This document shows, piece by piece, positions 49,176 through 58,186 of a stretch of DNA of 58,186 bases. The first letter of the stretch is position 1, and each line of letters begins with the position of its first letter. The notes beneath the pieces were generated by a model that was given only the letters and a program-made list of their open reading frames with translations, did not search any database and had not been told where the DNA came from. The DNA lies in assembly GCA_014879855.1 (NCBI GenBank), contig JACSRH010000302.1:1-58186 (forward strand), read 5' to 3'. A program made the translations under genes and the position numbers. Origin of the DNA: Caldilineaceae bacterium. Its GTDB lineage: Bacteria; Chloroflexota; Anaerolineae; Caldilineales; Caldilineaceae.

Positions 49176-52070
49176 TTATACCGCACCCCTGCGGCGTTGC
49201 CGAACCGCTACAGCGATTCCAGCACCGACTGCTATCGCCAGCAGCAGCGCGCCTGCCGCAGCAAGAATAAGCCCGCTACGCCAGCCGGTCGGCTCAAAGG
49301 TAAAGACCACGTCGTGCTTGCCTGCTGGCGTCACCACGCCGCGGAAGAGGCCGTTGACCGCTTTGATCTCCGCCAGGCGACCATCGACGGTCGCCCGCCA
49401 GCCTGGATAGTAGCTGTCGCTGAGCACAAGGAGCGCCGGCGCTGCGCTGTTTGTGCGGATATGCACTCTTTCGGCGGCGTATGTGATCAGCTCGGCGCGG
49501 TCGGTTGGCGTGGCCGGTTGTGCGCCCTCGAGCGCACCTTCGACAACAGTCACCATACCAGCTTGCTCCTGAAGCATGATGAGCGCATCCTCCTGGTTGT
49601 CGACGGGCGCCATTGCGCCGGCAAGGTAGGCGCGCGGCGCCACATCGAGGTTGCGGTAGACCTTGACATCGCCGCTATGCTCCAGCCGGAAACGCCCGCG
49701 GTCGCTGGGCAGCAGCGCCGCAAACATTGTTGTGCGTGCATCGTAGAGCGTCGCTGCCTGTATGACGAGAGCAGGTGCGCCGGGCGCGGCGACAATGCGC
49801 AATTCTGCAATCTCGCGTGGCGCCGCAAGCGACAGCCGCGCACGGTACTCTTGCCGGCCAGCCTCGACATCGCGATAGGCCACAATGCCGCCACTGGCTG
49901 CCGCCAACGGGCTATCCAGCGCACCATCGGCGAAGTGCGCACCTGGTGCACCGCCTCCGGTCAGTGTGATGCGCTCGCGTTCGCCAGCGGTGTCGACAAC
50001 CTCCAACCAGGCGACCGGCTGTGCAGCGTCCGCCAATGCCGTGCTCGCGGCAGCGTCGCCGGTCAGATAGCCGATCAGATCGACGTGCGTCGCCGAGAAG
50101 GGCAGCGGCGCCTCGATCACGAGCGGCGCGGACAGGCGACCCAAGTCAGCGCCGATCTGCCGATCGTAGAAAACACCCTCAAACCAGAGATCGCGCACTT
50201 TGTCGGTGACCACATAGGCGACATTGAGCATGGCGAGCAGGCGGCTCTCTGGTATTTCGCGGATTTGTTCGCGCAGGCGACCGTCGGCCACCAGGCGTTC
50301 GGGCGGGACGAGCAGCTCGGCAAAGCGGATGTAGCGTTGCAGCGGCAGCACACCGCCGTCAAAACCATCCACCGCCGGGATGCGCCAGAAGAGCGGCAGG
50401 TTGGGAACAAGCAGTTCTTGCACCTTTTGGGCGATCACCAGGTCGTGAAAGGCGTCGTCGTTGAGTTGGGGCGGCTCGCTCTCGACCAGGATACGGCGAT
50501 AGTCGGCCATGTCGCCAGGGTCGTAGGTGATGGTGCTCATGCCGAGAAAGCGGCCTGCAGCGGCTGCACCGGCGAGATCGCGATCCGGGCTGGTGAGCAG
50601 ATGGGTTGGCGCCGTGCGCAGGTCGTAAACAGCCTGCGGCGCAGTTGGCCGTGTATGGGGCAAGGCGCGCGCCGCAGCAAGCAATTCCACTGCAACCAAC
50701 CCGATCAACAGCGCAGCCGGCGCGGCGCGGGCAAATCGTGGTCGCCATGCCCCGAGCGCAGCCATACCGACACCGCCGAGCACCGCCATGCCGAGCGTGT
50801 AGAGCATCATCCAGCGTGCGGGCGCCCGGAATAGATCGAATCCAGGCACAATTTCGTATAGAAGATAGTAGAGTGGATTCCAGCGCCCAAGCGCAAGGAA
50901 TAGCCCAAGCCCACCAAAGAGCAGACCAAATCCACGCGCCGGGCCGCAGCCTTTCCACGCACCGATGGCTGCTAGCGCCAATCCAATCAGCCCGATATAG
51001 GCGACAAATTCGGTGTAGCCTGGCGTGTCGAAGATCATGCCCAGATCAGCGAGACCGTAGCTGGGCAACAGCGTCCACCCTAGCGCCAGAGGTTTGAGGC
51101 TGAAACTGCTCGCCTCGCCATAGGTCAATCCGCCGCTGCGTAGACCGAGTGTGCTGAGTTCGAGGGTTGGCAGCAATTGTGGGGCAGCCAGCAGCAGAGC
51201 CATCGTCACGCCGCTGAAATAGACGAGGAGCGACGGGACAAGCGACGCAAAATAGGCGCCGACCCGCGCTCTGCTGTTGGCGACTCGTGGATGGCGGGGT
51301 AAGTGCACACGCGTTGGGGCGGCAGTCGGGTCAGACGTTCCCTCTTCGTTGTGTGGTTGCGCTTTCCACCACGGCCACACGATCCATAGGCCCAGGCCAA
51401 AGAGGTTGACGAAGAGGGTCTGTGTATGGCCTGCCAACAGCATCAGCGCCACGAGCACGGCGAAGAGCGCGCTGCCAAGGAAGATCGCCTGCCAGTCAGG
51501 ACGGCTGGCAGGCCGGGTCACGCGCCTCGTCTCAACCCAGGCAAGGCAGAGCGCCGCCCATGGCAGCCAGGCAGCACCGTTCAATTGATTGATGTGTCCG
51601 ATCAGACCACCGACAAAACCGCTGCCGGCCAGCAGGAGTGCGCTCATCAACGCAGGCGCAAACGCAAATCCCCAGTGACGCAGCAGCGCGTACCCTCCCA
51701 TGCCGAGCAGCCAGGTGTGCAGTGCTGCACTCCAATAGAGCTGGGTTGTCACCGGTGCATCAAAGGCGCCCATTGCAAAGATCGGCCAGTGCAGTGGATA
51801 GAGCGCCGCAACTTGCGGGTTTGCGAGCAACGGCGCGCCGAGGAAGAGATAGGGGTTCCAAAATGGCAGATCACCCGCGCGCAATGTTGCACCGACATAT
51901 TCCCAATATGCGTAGAAATAGAGCTGGATGTCGCCGCCGGCCAGGACGCGATTCGTGAAAAGCAGCCGCGCGTAAAGCGCCAGCACGAAGCTGGCCAACA
52001 GTGCGCCGGCCAGCAGATGAGTATAGGTCGAGCGCCGCGCCTTCTGTTTATGTTCGGTGGTGCGCGTCAT
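49176..52070 (-). CDS. YfhO-like polytopic membrane protein
   Basis: A 964-residue membrane protein with about a dozen N-terminal transmembrane helices and a large C-terminal extracytoplasmic region (about 480-930), ending in a further TM helix near 935-958. The motif NPYLFLGAPLLANPQVAALY is typical of the YfhO/GT-C-like family, which participates in glycosylation of cell-wall polymers or lipids. It opens with ATGA at 52067-52070, overlapping the stop of the GT39 gene. With the GT2 and GT39 genes it forms a likely lipid-linked glycosylation unit. Confidence 0.85.
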   Translation of the reverse strand: MTRTTEHKQKARRSTYTHLLAGALLASFVLALYARLLFTNRVLAGGDIQLYFYAYWEYVGATLRAGDLPFWNPYLFLGAPLLANPQVAALYPLHWPIFAMGAFDAPVTTQLYWSAALHTWLLGMGGYALLRHWGFAFAPALMSALLLAGSGFVGGLIGHINQLNGAAWLPWAALCLAWVETRRVTRPASRPDWQAIFLGSALFAVLVALMLLAGHTQTLFVNLFGLGLWIVWPWWKAQPHNEEGTSDPTAAPTRVHLPRHPRVANSRARVGAYFASLVPSLLVYFSGVTMALLLAAPQLLPTLELSTLGLRSGGLTYGEASSFSLKPLALGWTLLPSYGLADLGMIFDTPGYTEFVAYIGLIGLALAAIGAWKGCGPARGFGLLFGGLGLFLALGRWNPLYYLLYEIVPGFDLFRAPARWMMLYTLGMAVLGGVGMAALGAWRPRFARAAPAALLIGLVAVELLAAARALPHTRPTAPQAVYDLRTAPTHLLTSPDRDLAGAAAAGRFLGMSTITYDPGDMADYRRILVESEPPQLNDDAFHDLVIAQKVQELLVPNLPLFWRIPAVDGFDGGVLPLQRYIRFAELLVPPERLVADGRLREQIREIPESRLLAMLNVAYVVTDKVRDLWFEGVFYDRQIGADLGRLSAPLVIEAPLPFSATHVDLIGYLTGDAAASTALADAAQPVAWLEVVDTAGERERITLTGGGAPGAHFADGALDSPLAAASGGIVAYRDVEAGRQEYRARLSLAAPREIAELRIVAAPGAPALVIQAATLYDARTTMFAALLPSDRGRFRLEHSGDVKVYRNLDVAPRAYLAGAMAPVDNQEDALIMLQEQAGMVTVVEGALEGAQPATPTDRAELITYAAERVHIRTNSAAPALLVLSDSYYPGWRATVDGRLAEIKAVNGLFRGVVTPAGKHDVVFTFEPTGWRSGLILAAAGALLLAIAVGAGIAVAVRQRRRGAV

Positions 52071-53761
52071 GGCAAAGCTCCTTGCTGCGCGTTGGTGCAG
52101 CGCAGCGTTGTTGAATCAGGGATGCCCTGCCATGTATTCCAGCCAGCGTTCGGTGAAACGGATGCTCGGCAGACCCGCCATTGCGCCGTTCTGTTTGGAT
52201 GCGCGGTGGTCTCATGGATCGCATAGATCGTAAATCGCCCGATGCGCAGGCGCGGCTCGGCAATCAGGTTGCGCGCCGCCAGGTGGAGGGAGAGATCACG
52301 TGCAGGTGACCAATCCGCCTCGACCAGATAGCGCAGGCGATGGGGCGTTTTGGCTGCATTGTCAGCCAATTGCACCGCGCTCGGCGCCCAGCGCAAATCG
52401 ATCTGCCCGTCCTGCAAAGGTGCGAAGAGGTGAAATTGGAGATGCCAGCCGAGGGTGCGGTGGTAGACAACCGGTTGTGATTCGCTGCGTTCGACAAGCC
52501 AGGCCGCGACGTCGTCAATTCCGGTGTAGGCGCCATGGTCGCCACCGATCGCCAGGGTTCCTTGCGCTGCCTGCACAGCCGGTCCGGCAAGGAGCAGGAG
52601 CCAGGCGGCGAGCAAGAGCATCGAGACGAATGCGCGGTTCGCATGAATGCGCAGCCAGGCGATCGCGCCTTGTGTGAAGGTGCATTCCGGTGCGGTCTGT
52701 TGATCTGCGCACCGCTGCAAGCTCCACGTCGCACAGAATCCGCCTAGCAGCGCCACGACTGGCGCCAATGGCAGCAAGTAGCGATCCCAGATTTGCGCGG
52801 TGGAGATAGTGTGGATGATCAGAAAGCCGGCGCCCCACCCGGCCAGCACGAGCGCAGGCCACGACGCAGGGCCTGAACCGTACGCGCCGCGTCGCCGCAG
52901 CGGGGCAAGCATTGCAGCAAGGAGCAATAGCCACGGCAGTGGAGCGCCCAGGAGGTGACGACTCAGCGTCATCCAGTCGAGCAGCCGCGCCAGCCATGCA
53001 GCGGGATCGGAGAGTGCGAAGCCGGTTGCATTGCGCGCACCCAAATCCCACGGTGAGGGCGCCACCGCCCAGCGCAGACTATCCCAGTAGAAGATCGGCG
53101 CAGCGACAAGCAGCAGCCCGGCGAGCAGGCGCAGCGTGTACCGTACAGATTGGCGCAAGGTGAGCGGCGGTTGAAACAACAAGGCAAGCACCATCGGCGC
53201 AAAGAGCAAACCCTGCTGCTTTGTCATCGCTGCGACGCCTAGCCACACGCCCGACCACAGGGGATGGCGTCGCGTCGCCCCATGAATTGCCAGCAGGCCG
53301 GCGAGCACCAGCAGCGGGTCGGTGAACGCGGTTGCAGCAAAGCTGATCGCAAAGGGGTTGAGCGCCATCAACAGACCGGCGATCAATCCGGCGCGAGTTC
53401 CCCACCAATGACGCGCAAGCGCGACGACCACGGCAATCGAAAGCGTGCTGAACAAGATATTGGGTGTGCGCGCAGCGATCGGCGTTGTCCCTAATAGATC
53501 AAACGCGCCCTGCAGCACCCACAAAAAGAGGGGTGGTTTGTCTGGCCAGATGTGCAGAAAGAGCGGATCGACATACCGGCCATGAAGCGCCCAGAAGCTG
53601 TAGATGGCTTCGTCGGGGTGGAAGGCGAAGCGGTCAACGCTGGTCAGACGCAGCGCAAAGCCGATCCAAAGGATGACGACAGTTGCGGCGCGTTCATCGA
53701 GCGCTAGAAAGAGCGATGTCGTCGGTTGTTTTGGGTGTGATGTGGCGTCTGTAGCCAGCAT
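52067..53761 (-). CDS. Glycosyltransferase family 39-like membrane protein
   Basis: A 564-residue integral membrane enzyme with about eleven hydrophobic helices. The N-terminal external loop contains FAFHPDEAIYSFWALHGR (Asp50/Glu51 near the start), the acidic DE pair characteristic of GT-C/PMT/ArnT enzymes, and PDKPPLFLWVLQ. It uses a polyprenyl-phosphate sugar and acts outside the membrane. The ATG at 53761 follows the GT2 stop by 3 nt, and its stop overlaps the YfhO-like start (ATGA). The neighbouring GT2 enzyme is likely to supply the lipid-linked sugar. Confidence 0.9.
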   Translation of the reverse strand: MLATDATSHPKQPTTSLFLALDERAATVVILWIGFALRLTSVDRFAFHPDEAIYSFWALHGRYVDPLFLHIWPDKPPLFLWVLQGAFDLLGTTPIAARTPNILFSTLSIAVVVALARHWWGTRAGLIAGLLMALNPFAISFAATAFTDPLLVLAGLLAIHGATRRHPLWSGVWLGVAAMTKQQGLLFAPMVLALLFQPPLTLRQSVRYTLRLLAGLLLVAAPIFYWDSLRWAVAPSPWDLGARNATGFALSDPAAWLARLLDWMTLSRHLLGAPLPWLLLLAAMLAPLRRRGAYGSGPASWPALVLAGWGAGFLIIHTISTAQIWDRYLLPLAPVVALLGGFCATWSLQRCADQQTAPECTFTQGAIAWLRIHANRAFVSMLLLAAWLLLLAGPAVQAAQGTLAIGGDHGAYTGIDDVAAWLVERSESQPVVYHRTLGWHLQFHLFAPLQDGQIDLRWAPSAVQLADNAAKTPHRLRYLVEADWSPARDLSLHLAARNLIAEPRLRIGRFTIYAIHETTAHPNRTAQWRVCRASVSPNAGWNTWQGIPDSTTLRCTNAQQGALP

Positions 53762-53764
53762 GGC

Positions 53765-54505
53765 TCAGTCGACGAACCGATACTTCACCAATGTGCGCAG
53801 GGCGACGATGCCATCGCGCCATGTGATCTTCTTGCCCTCATGAAAGGCGCGACCGTTGTAGCTGATCGGCACTTCGAAGATCGTGTAGCCGCGCTTGAGG
53901 ATCTTGGCGGTCAGCTCTGGCTCGATCTCAAAGCGGCGGCTGCGCAGCGGCATACCGGCGATCACATCGCGGCGAAAGCACTTGTAGCACGTCTCCATGT
54001 CGGACAGCGATGTGCCGTAGAAGATGTTGGTCACGATAGTCAACATCTTGTTGCCGACAGTGTGGCTGAGGCTCATTGCGGCGCGCGGCCCGCCCAGGAA
54101 GCGGCTGCCGTAGACAACTGGCGTGCGGCCTTCCAGGATCGGTTCGAGCAGTTTGACATAGTCGCGCGGGTCATATTCAAGATCGGCGTCCTGGATCACA
54201 ATGATGTCGCCTGTGGCGTGCTCGAAACCGGTGCGCAGCGCAGCGCCCTTGCCGCCGTTGACCGCGTGGAAGATGATCTGCATGTCAGGATGCTTTTCAG
54301 CTTGCCAGGCGGCGAGGATCTCACGCGTGCCATCGGTCGAGCCGTCGTCGACCAGGATAATCTCGCGCTCCACGCGGATGGGACCGCTCAGATTGGGGTT
54401 GTCACCCGATGGATTGACCATCAGATCGACGGAGCGCACCAGCCGTACAATCTCTTCCAATGTCGCCCGCTCGTTGTAGACGGGCATTACAATCGATAAC
54501 TTCAA
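53765..54505 (-). CDS. Glycosyltransferase family 2, polyprenyl-phosphate mannose/glucose synthase-like
   Basis: A 246-residue cytosolic enzyme of the DPM1/GtrB type that loads a sugar from a nucleotide donor onto a polyprenyl phosphate. The N-terminal GT-A signature is SIVMPVYNERATLEEIV, followed by ILVDDGSTDGT and a DxD-type DADLEYDP near residue 105; NGGKGAALRTGFEHATGD is another family hallmark. It starts at a TTG (54505) with AGGTG upstream; no ATG precedes the signature. The C-terminal hydrophobic helices of some homologues are absent. It is the first gene of the GT2-GT39-YfhO set. Confidence 0.93.
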   Translation of the reverse strand: MKLSIVMPVYNERATLEEIVRLVRSVDLMVNPSGDNPNLSGPIRVEREIILVDDGSTDGTREILAAWQAEKHPDMQIIFHAVNGGKGAALRTGFEHATGDIIVIQDADLEYDPRDYVKLLEPILEGRTPVVYGSRFLGGPRAAMSLSHTVGNKMLTIVTNIFYGTSLSDMETCYKCFRRDVIAGMPLRSRRFEIEPELTAKILKRGYTIFEVPISYNGRAFHEGKKITWRDGIVALRTLVKYRFVD

Positions 54506-54598
54506 TTCGACACCTATTGAGAAGGAGCGAGAGACGCGAGGCGGGCTTGTCGATGTGGAATGCGCCCCGCGTGAAAGCTTGCCCTCGCCAACGCGATC

Positions 54599-55183
<585 letters not shown>

Positions 55184-55311
55184 GTTCGCAACTCCTTCAG
55201 TATTGGGATCGTCCTGGCGTCTGCTGTGCAGTCAATCTTGAACTCTACCGTACAGGATGCGTTCTGTGCAAACTTTTCCTGTAGCGGGTGCATCTCGGGT
55301 TGTGTGGTTGG

Positions 55312-56844
55312 CTAGAGGAGCCGGCTGCTCCGTTTGGGCACTGTCACCGTGGCGAGTGCACCTGCAATGGCCGGTTCGCCATCACGTTCCTCGACGAGCG
55401 ACCGCATCTGCAGCGATCCTTTCAGGTCATCGGTCACCAACGTGTTGACGATCTGGAGGCCCAGACTGTGGGAGGGCAGCGTTGGGTCGAAATCCGGCGG
55501 CAGGCCGTCGCCATCATCGGCGATCTCGATGGTGACCGCATCGCCCAGATCGTCAAGCGTGATGCGAATCGTGCCGCGCTGGTGATCCTTGAGGCCATGT
55601 TCGACGGCGTTGAGCAGCAGTTCATTGACGACCATCGCCAATGGCGTCGCCTGGCTGGCCGGAAGGCGGACCGATGGCCCTTGCACCTGGATCACGATTT
55701 CCTGGTCAGGTTGTGCAGAGACTTGCGTCACCTGGCTGGCGATGCGCTGGCAGACATCCCGGATATTGATCGGCCGGTGCTCGTCCTGGCTCAAGAATTC
55801 GTGAATGACCGACATGCTGAGCACACGATTGACTGCGTCGGTCAGGTGCTGGCGCGCCTCGTCGCTCTGCACACGCCGTGCCTGAATGCGCAGGATTGCG
55901 GCAATGTTCTGCAGGTTGTTCTTGACGCGGTGATGCACCTCTTGAATGATCGCCGACTTGACGTTAAGTTCGCGCTCCTTTTGCACCGCCTCGGTGGCGT
56001 TGTGCAACAGCACGAGGACGGCATCGACGCCATCTTCGCTCGGGTGAGGTGAAAAGGGCGTCCATGGCAGCGCAAGCCAATAATTGCGCCAACTGATCGT
56101 CGGCATGCGCAGCGGAATCGCCGACCGCACCCAGATGCGCCCATCGTCGCTCTCGACGCGCGCCGACTGGCAGGCGTGCGTCTCGAATGCGCGCTCAACC
56201 AACCGAACATCGCACGGTTCCAGCGAGGCAAGCTGTTGCCCCTGCACTTCCGGCGTGACGCCGATGCTGCGAAAGAGGTTGGCTGCAATGCCACTCATAT
56301 AAACAACCGCTCGCGCGTGATCGACCATGTAGACGCCATCGTAAAGGGAGAAACTGCCCAGTGTGCTGGCGCTCGCCAACTCGCCGCGTGCACACATCTC
56401 CTGCATCCAGATGACCGCCTGGCGAAAATGGCGGTTGCGCCGGCGCTGGCGCTCATGGGCGATCATATTGGTTTCGACGAGGATGGCGCCGATGACCGTG
56501 TTCTCTTGGTCATGGATCGGGAAGACATCCTGGATCACGGGTGCGCCATTGCTAAGCACCTCGCGTTGGCGACGTCCGCCGCTGCCGCTGTTGAGCGCCT
56601 GAAACAGCAGCGGCTGATCCTCAGCATTGAGCAGCCGGCCGGTAATGTCCTTGCGATAGAGCGATGAGATGGAGCTGGGGATGGCGTGGAAGGCGACGAT
56701 CGCCTTGTCTTTGGAGTGCAAAACGCAGAGAAGTACATCCGCCCGGCTCACATCCGCCGTGATCGGCAGACCTGCCTCCACTTTGCGCAGGAGTTCAAGA
56801 TCGGCGGGTGCTAGACCCGGTAGTGCACTGACTTGACTGTCCAT
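55312..56844 (-). CDS. HisKA_2-type sensor kinase (PdtaS-like)
   Basis: A 510-residue cytosolic kinase. The N-terminal H_kinase_N/GAF-like part (about 15-140) and a PAS-like segment (about 165-270) precede the HisKA_2 domain, which has the EVHHRVKNNLQNIAA motif around residues 298-312, where the phospho-acceptor His sits. A HATPase domain with LLLNAVEHGLKD and IADDGDGLPP follows. No transmembrane helix is visible. It precedes the ANTAR regulator by 128 nt, the same order as in mycobacterial PdtaS/PdtaR and the EutW/EutV group. The input signal is unknown. ATG at 56844. Confidence 0.94.
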   Translation of the reverse strand: MDSQVSALPGLAPADLELLRKVEAGLPITADVSRADVLLCVLHSKDKAIVAFHAIPSSISSLYRKDITGRLLNAEDQPLLFQALNSGSGGRRQREVLSNGAPVIQDVFPIHDQENTVIGAILVETNMIAHERQRRRNRHFRQAVIWMQEMCARGELASASTLGSFSLYDGVYMVDHARAVVYMSGIAANLFRSIGVTPEVQGQQLASLEPCDVRLVERAFETHACQSARVESDDGRIWVRSAIPLRMPTISWRNYWLALPWTPFSPHPSEDGVDAVLVLLHNATEAVQKERELNVKSAIIQEVHHRVKNNLQNIAAILRIQARRVQSDEARQHLTDAVNRVLSMSVIHEFLSQDEHRPINIRDVCQRIASQVTQVSAQPDQEIVIQVQGPSVRLPASQATPLAMVVNELLLNAVEHGLKDHQRGTIRITLDDLGDAVTIEIADDGDGLPPDFDPTLPSHSLGLQIVNTLVTDDLKGSLQMRSLVEERDGEPAIAGALATVTVPKRSSRLL

Positions 56845-56910
56845 AGTCGGTTGCGAACGAGCTTTGTTCGGTCACAAAGGCATGTATTCAGACGCCGCCT
56901 GCTGGATACA

Positions 56911-56945
56911 AAAAGCTCCCGCACGTTTAGGTTGTGGGAGCTTTT
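56911..56945 (-). terminator. Terminator downstream of tRNA-Pro
   Basis: AAAAGCTCCC(G)CAC (56911-56924) and GTGGGAGCTTTT (56934-56945) form a stem with terminal T-run in either direction. On the minus strand it lies between the tRNA-Pro gene and the kinase, so it probably ends the tRNA transcript. Confidence 0.8.
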
Positions 56946-57017
56946 CACTGCATCCAATGCCTTCGATTGATCAACTCTCGGCAGTGAGAGCATCCTGAAT
57001 CTAGATGCGATTTGGTG

Positions 57018-57094
<77 letters not shown>

Positions 57095-57173
57095 TAACAG
57101 ATCGAAGTATAGCACGACGGGCAGGGTGAAACAAATGGCGAGCGGAGTAAATCGTGCGATCATGCACTCACGA

Positions 57174-58145
57174 TCACGCACTTAGATCGGGTAGGGTGCT
57201 GCCGATGAACTCCCCGGCGCCATTGAGGAAGCTGCGTGCGTCCATTGCCCGCTTGCCTGCTGGCTGGACAGTGCGCAGCAGCAGCAGCCCCTCGCCTGTG
57301 CCGACTGCCGGTCCATCGGGCGTGCGTGTGACAAGGCCGGGCGCGGCGCTGCCATCTATCACCGCCGCAGCGAGAATTTTGAAGGGTTCGCCACACCAGG
57401 TCGTATACGCGGTTGGCCAGGGAGTGTAGGCGCGGGTCATGCGTTCGATCCGGCTCGCTGGCTGCGACCAATCGATCGCGCCATCTTCCTTCTGGATCTG
57501 CCGGCAGCTTGAGGGTAGTCCTGGCAGTAGGTGCTGTGCGACTGGCGCGATCTCACCGGACAGCCAGTCGATCAGCGTCGCGGCCAATAGGGATGCCCCT
57601 TGTTCGGCGAGGCGCACGCTGAGCGAAGCGGTCGTGTCACCGTTTTCGATCGGCTGCGCGGCCTGACGCAGCGACGGCCCGGTATCCATCCCCTCATCCA
57701 TCAGCATGATCGTCACACCGGTTTGCGCCTGGCCATCGAGAATCGCCGCAGTGATCGGCGAGGCGCCCCGATAGGCGGGCAGCAGACTGGCGTGAACGTT
57801 GATACAACCGAATGTGGGGATTTCGAGCACGTACTTGGGTAGGATCAGTCCGTAGGCGGCCACCACGATCAGATCGGGCGCAAGCAGGCGCAGCGCATCG
57901 ACCGCGGCTGGTTCTTTGCGCAGCGAAGCGGGTTGTAGCACCGGCAGCCCGAACTCCGCCGCCATCTGTTTGACCGGGCTGCTGAGCGGCTGCTTGCTGC
58001 GACCGGCCGGGCGATCGGGTTGCGTTGCGACAGCAATGACCTCCCAGCCGCCGCGCGCCGACTGCTCGACCAGTGCACGCAGCGATGGTGTGGCAAATGC
58101 GGGCGTCCCCATAAATAGAATGCGTGGCGGTGAAGTGTGGCTCAT
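57174..58145 (-). CDS. fmt: Methionyl-tRNA formyltransferase
   Basis: A 323-residue enzyme that formylates initiator Met-tRNA using 10-formyltetrahydrofolate. The N-terminal Rossmann-like catalytic domain contains the hallmark NVHASLLPAYRGASPI, with Asn116 and His118, and Asp154 in MDEGMDTG. The C-terminal OB-fold domain begins near 210. ATG at 58145. Its length and motifs are full and normal. Its usual partner def is not in the window, because the window ends 41 nt upstream of the start. Confidence 0.97.
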   Translation of the reverse strand: MSHTSPPRILFMGTPAFATPSLRALVEQSARGGWEVIAVATQPDRPAGRSKQPLSSPVKQMAAEFGLPVLQPASLRKEPAAVDALRLLAPDLIVVAAYGLILPKYVLEIPTFGCINVHASLLPAYRGASPITAAILDGQAQTGVTIMLMDEGMDTGPSLRQAAQPIENGDTTASLSVRLAEQGASLLAATLIDWLSGEIAPVAQHLLPGLPSSCRQIQKEDGAIDWSQPASRIERMTRAYTPWPTAYTTWCGEPFKILAAAVIDGSAAPGLVTRTPDGPAVGTGEGLLLLRTVQPAGKRAMDARSFLNGAGEFIGSTLPDLSA

Positions 58146-58186
58146 GCCAGGATTGTATCACACAGCGCACCGTTGCACCGGGTTGG

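Noticed and set aside
49017..50834. 605-codon plus-strand open frame
   Set aside because: It is antisense to the AmaP-like and YfhO-like genes and has no recognisable domain.

Overview
The window reads as a chromosomal segment of a GC-rich environmental bacterium, most likely a Chloroflexota member near Caldilineae/Anaerolineae. This placement is inferred from gene content: giant secreted DUF11-type proteins, the TIGR03960/TIGR03936 radical SAM pair, a PPK2-family kinase, an ANTAR regulator paired with a HisKA_2 kinase, and a fused dipeptide-ABC ATPase. No 16S gene or taxonomic marker was available. No phage, IS element, integrase or CRISPR array was found.

Layout. 1-8.4 kb: repeats, a PPK2 kinase, then a five-domain peptide ABC transporter operon (lipoprotein SBP, two permeases, fused DppD-DppF ATPase) closed by a terminator-like hairpin. 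8.4-14.1 kb: a soluble histidine kinase with a good promoter, a hydroxypyruvate-isomerase-like protein, and the TIGR03936/TIGR03960 pair. 14.1-16.5 kb: a tRNA-like relic, a 14-bp minisatellite, an Imm5-like protein and two GNAT acetyltransferases. 16.5-27 kb: housekeeping genes, including M1 peptidase, HAD phosphatase, PrmC, RF1, a phosphoribosyltransferase, a membrane J-domain protein, an EamA transporter, an M28 peptidase, a YbaK-type deacylase and an aldo/keto reductase.

27-37 kb: two adjacent paralogous giant secreted repeat proteins on the minus strand, each followed by a strong hairpin terminator. 37-38.9 kb: a sugar-nucleotide epimerase and an alpha/beta hydrolase. 38.9-47.1 kb: a same-strand membrane cluster of a DUF4350-like lipid-face protein, an S49 protease, an SPFH protein fused to an HTH domain, a helical protein, a zinc-ribbon membrane protein and a DUF2207 protein. 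It resembles the Bacillus ydjGHI membrane-stress set but carries different partners.

47.1-54.5 kb: GT2, GT39, YfhO-like, an AmaP-like anchor and ScpB with a very long disordered N-terminus, probably one overlapping transcription unit. 54.6-58.2 kb: a PdtaR/PdtaS-like ANTAR two-component system, tRNA-Pro(GGG) and fmt.

The most notable non-genic signal is a family of palindromic elements built from the heptamer AATCTCC. Four copies lie in 10 kb. Three sit in short gaps between co-directional genes, and one lies in frame inside the TIGR03960 radical SAM gene, where it adds about 34 codons between two domains, much like Rickettsia palindromic elements.
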